Position numbers and translations under genes: made by a program. The notes beneath the pieces are model-generated. The model ran no database searches. It was not told where the DNA came from and saw nothing but the letters and a program-made list of their open reading frames with translations. A stretch of DNA of 64,000 nucleotides, from positions 62,001 through 126,000 of the forward strand of contig NZ_CAMYIV010000005.1 in NCBI RefSeq assembly GCF_947258575.1, written 5' to 3'. This DNA comes from an uncultured Alcanivorax sp. (GTDB lineage: Bacteria; Pseudomonadota; Gammaproteobacteria; Pseudomonadales; Alcanivoracaceae). This document shows, piece after piece, positions 61,512-64,000 of the stretch; positions within the stretch are counted from its first letter, which is position 1, and the number at the start of each line of letters is the position of its first letter.

Positions 61512-61961
61512 ATGAAGGGATGCATAGCGTTACTGCTGTTTGCCAGTGCCATGCTGTTGGCAGGACAGGCCTGCGCAGAGATCTATACCTGGACCGATGC
61601 GCAGGGGCGTGTCCATTTTGGTGACAAGCCTGCCGACAATGACCGGGCACAGGCCGTCAACGTCCGCATCAATACATTCGAGAGCGTGACCTACGAAAGC
61701 CTCGGCAAGGGCGTGCCGGAGCCGGCAGCGCGTGGTGCCAGGGTCATCATGTATGCCACTCAGTGGTGCGGGGTGTGCAAGAAAGCCCGTCGTTACTTCA
61801 ATGACAATAATATCCCCTTTACCGAATACGATATTGATAACGATCCGAAAGCCCAGGCACGATTTGACGCACTGGAAGGCAAGGGGGTCCCCGTTATTCT
61901 GGTGGGCAAGCGACGGATGAACGGTTTCAGTGCCGAAGGGTTTGAAAGGATATACCGGTAA
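61512..61961 (+). CDS. exported DUF4124-glutaredoxin fusion protein
   Basis: 149 residues. Signal peptide (ALLLFASAMLLAGQACA), a DUF4124 module (EIYTWTDAQGRVHFGDKPA), then a glutaredoxin-like domain (about 75-149) with CGVC in ATQWCGVCKKARRYF and the GVPVILVGKRRMNGFS substrate loop. It should be periplasmic, where a CxxC protein depends on Dsb-type partners rather than glutathione reductase. AAAGGAGGGGGG precedes the ATG. Adjacent to a GST gene. Confidence 0.88.
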   Translation: MKGCIALLLFASAMLLAGQACAEIYTWTDAQGRVHFGDKPADNDRAQAVNVRINTFESVTYESLGKGVPEPAARGARVIMYATQWCGVCKKARRYFNDNNIPFTEYDIDNDPKAQARFDALEGKGVPVILVGKRRMNGFSAEGFERIYR

Positions 61962-61990
61962 TACGTCTCTCTCTATCACAAGGAAAAGTG

Positions 61991-62593
61991 ATGTTTACGC
62001 TTTATGAATTTGCCTCGTCCGGCAACTGCTACAAGCTGCGGCTGGCCATGGCCCAGTTGGGAATACCCTTTCGGCGTATCGAAAAGGATATCACCCGCGG
62101 TGAAACCCGCACCGCAGAATTTCTCGCCATCAATCCCAATGGTCGTATACCTGTATTGGTGACACCTGATAACAGGGTGCTGCCCGAATCCAGTGCGGCG
62201 CTCTGGTATCTGGCCAGAGACAGTAAACTGATGCCCGTGGATGCGTTTCAGCAAGCCCAGATATTGCAATGGATGTTTTTCGAGCAATACAACCACGAGC
62301 CCAATATCGCCACCTCGCGCTACTGGATTCATGTGCTGGGAGAAAAGCAAAAATACGCTGAGGCACTGACGGAAAAACAGCAGAAAGGCCATGACGCCCT
62401 GAGTGTTATGGAAACCCATTTGTCAGAGCGGGACTTCTTTGTCGGCAGTGATTATTCCATTGCCGATATTGCCTTGTATGCCTACACCCATGTGGCCGGG
62501 CAGGGCGGTTTTTCTCTGGCGAATTATCCGGCGATTCGTGCCTGGCTGAAACGGGTTGAACAGCAACCGGGTTACGTTGCCATGGAAGCGTGA
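61991..62593 (+). CDS. glutathione S-transferase
   Basis: 200 residues. Thioredoxin-like N-terminal domain (YEFASSGNCYKLRLAMAQLG, NPNGRIPVLV, LPESSAALWYLA) and helical C-terminal domain (FFVGSDYSIADIALYAYTHV). Active-site Ser/Cys near residue 10-13 (SSGNCYK). ATG chosen after AAGGAAAAGTG; a GTG three bases upstream is in frame. Conjugates or reduces electrophiles with glutathione. Confidence 0.92.
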   Translation: MFTLYEFASSGNCYKLRLAMAQLGIPFRRIEKDITRGETRTAEFLAINPNGRIPVLVTPDNRVLPESSAALWYLARDSKLMPVDAFQQAQILQWMFFEQYNHEPNIATSRYWIHVLGEKQKYAEALTEKQQKGHDALSVMETHLSERDFFVGSDYSIADIALYAYTHVAGQGGFSLANYPAIRAWLKRVEQQPGYVAMEA

Positions 62594-62628
62594 GAATCCA
62601 CAACAGCGGATGACCAAGCGGTAGAACG

Positions 62629-62726
62629 GTAGGGTGGATTAGCCGAAGGCGTAATCCACCATCGACCTGCGCCGTGGTTTGGCGGTGTCTGGCTGGTGGG
62701 TTACGCCTTCGGCTAACCCACCCTAC
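62629..62726. repeat. inverted repeat, AGGGTGGATTAGCCGAAGG family, second copy
   Basis: Arms 62629-62661 and 62694-62726 are complementary apart from a few T-to-C changes that leave G-T pairs in one strand. Same family as 61341-61433. Confidence 0.85.
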
Positions 62727-62750
62727 GTGATGGCGCTCTGCTCGAAAGAT

Positions 62751-63596
62751 TTATTGCGTCAGGTGGTGGAAGTGATATTTCAGATGATCGTCAATAAAGC
62801 TGGCGATAAAGAAATAGGAATGGTCATAACCGGGCTGCATGCGCAGGGTGATTGGCACGCCGGCTTCCTCGCAGGCGGCGCTGAGAGCTTCTGGTTGTAG
62901 TTGACCGTCGGTGTAGAAGTTATCCGCATCGCCCTGGTCCACCATCAAGGCCAGGTCGCTGCCATAGGCCTTGACCAGCTCGCAGGCATCCCAGGCTTTC
63001 CAGCTTTCCTGATCATCACCCAGGAAACCGTTCAGGGCTTTTTTACCCCAGGGGCATTGCATCGGGTGGCTGATCGGCGCGAAGGCGGAGACCGAGGTGT
63101 AGCGCCCCGGGTTTTTCAGGGCGCAGATCAGGGCGCCATGGCCACCCATGGAATGGCCGCTGATGGCCTCGCGACCATTAAGGGGGAAATGGTCACGCAG
63201 CAGTGCCGGCAACTCATCGATCACGTAGTCGTACATGCGGTAGTGCTGGCTCCAGGGGGCGCGGGTGGCGTTCACATAGAAACCGGCACCAGAGCCGAAA
63301 TCATAGCTGTCGTGCTCACCGGGCAGATCGGTGCCGCGCGGACTGGTGTCCGGGCAGACCATGGCCAGGCCCAGCTCGGCGGCGGTGCGTTGAGCGCCGG
63401 CTTTTTGCATGAAGTTTTCATCGGTACAGGTAAGGCCGGACAGCCACCACAGCAGAGGAACGTGGTTTTCATCGGCGGCCGGTGGCAGATAAATGGCGAA
63501 GATCATCTCGCAGTTGAGTACCTGACTGCGGTGCTTGTAGCGTTTCAGCCAGCCACCAAAGGATTTGGTGGCAGAAACCAGTTCGATATCAGACAT
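62751..63596 (-). CDS. fghA: S-formylglutathione hydrolase
   Basis: 281 residues, esterase D family. Nucleophile elbow GHSMGGHGALICALK, oxyanion WLSGLTCTDENFMQKAG, Asp in DQGDADNFYTDGQ and His in PGYDHSYFFIASF. It hydrolyses S-formylglutathione to formate and glutathione, the second step of glutathione-dependent formaldehyde oxidation; the first-step enzyme frmA/adhC is immediately upstream. AAAGGATAAATC precedes the ATG. A REPIN-like element separates the two genes. Confidence 0.95.
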   Translation of the reverse strand: MSDIELVSATKSFGGWLKRYKHRSQVLNCEMIFAIYLPPAADENHVPLLWWLSGLTCTDENFMQKAGAQRTAAELGLAMVCPDTSPRGTDLPGEHDSYDFGSGAGFYVNATRAPWSQHYRMYDYVIDELPALLRDHFPLNGREAISGHSMGGHGALICALKNPGRYTSVSAFAPISHPMQCPWGKKALNGFLGDDQESWKAWDACELVKAYGSDLALMVDQGDADNFYTDGQLQPEALSAACEEAGVPITLRMQPGYDHSYFFIASFIDDHLKYHFHHLTQ

Positions 63597-63620
63597 GATT
63601 TATCCTTTCTGACGAAGCCG

Positions 63621-63705
63621 CTGTAGGAGCACCTCTCGAGGTGCGAACCTGGTCTGGCAAGGAGCCCTCTAAAGCAGATTCGCACCTCGAGAGGTGCTCC
63701 TACAG
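63621..63705. repeat. REPIN-like inverted repeat inside the formaldehyde-detoxification operon
   Basis: Perfect 27-bp arms (63621-63647, 63679-63705) starting CTGTAGGAGCACCTC, each with an internal GCACCTC/GAGGTGC palindrome. Same family as 7211-7319. It lies between frmA and fghA, again within a likely operon. Confidence 0.87.
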
Positions 63706-63722
63706 TCGGAATTCATTGCATC

Positions 63723-64000
<278 letters not shown>

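Overview
The window is GC-rich, densely coding DNA from an aerobic marine-type gammaproteobacterium. Gene content and order best fit Alcanivorax or a close relative, with Pseudomonas-like local synteny (engB, c-type cytochromes, dsbA, endonuclease-family gene). That assignment is an inference from gene families, not a database match. There are no rRNA or tRNA genes, no prophage, no integron and no CRISPR array.

Layout. 1-4.3 kb is an accessory stretch: the end of an AraC-type regulator, an AT-rich secreted orphan between two perfect 24-bp direct repeats, a truncated SCP2-like gene, an M20 lipoprotein peptidase, and two AT-rich orphans, one with a HEPN-type R-x4-H motif. 4.4-7.1 kb is polA. 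7.3-19.3 kb holds two complete Mrp Na+/H+ antiporter operons back to back: a seven-gene one (leftward) and a six-gene one with fused A and B subunits (rightward). 19.3-20.2 kb is a non-coding interval with the most notable feature of the window: two tandem homologous small-RNA genes, each with a sigma-E-type promoter, three hairpins with C-rich loops and an intrinsic terminator. They converge on engB, the position occupied by Spot 42 in E. coli and ErsA in Pseudomonas. 20-24.4 kb carries engB, two cytochromes c, dsbA, an endonuclease-family protein and an exported Nudix protein. 24.5-27.9 kb has a tail-to-tail pair of paralogous PAS-like / LuxR-HTH / alpha-beta-hydrolase fusions; one has lost its catalytic residues. 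28.1-34.0 kb is a six-gene, largely lipoprotein operon around an LpoB-like protein. 34.3-37 kb encodes a surface lipoprotein with 11 calcium-binding-type repeats and an exported partner.

37-43.6 kb is housekeeping and redox: a dNTPase, a PfpI/DJ-1 protein, glutathione peroxidase, a persulfide-sensor-type ArsR repressor with split YeeE/YedE transporters, hemolysin III, Dps, and a peroxiredoxin-glutaredoxin fusion with OxyR-like upstream sites. 44-48.2 kb is an RND efflux pair. 48.5-52.2 kb has a CaCA antiporter, an AI-2E-type permease and two paralogous lipoproteins, the second behind a textbook sigma-E promoter. 52-64 kb holds pirin, OsmC, ppnP, hydrolases, a patatin, a MATE pump, a fatty-acid-hydroxylase-type enzyme divergent from a second AraC regulator, nitronate monooxygenase, a DUF4124-glutaredoxin, a GST, and the formaldehyde pathway (fghA, frmA).

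Themes. (1) Envelope stress: sigma-E-like promoters precede both sRNAs, one lipoprotein and probably Mrp operon 1. (2) Thiol, peroxide and sulfane-sulfur defence. (3) Sodium and pH homeostasis. (4) At least twelve intergenic hairpin repeats of several families (REPIN-like), some inside operons and some supplying the stop codons of flanking genes.
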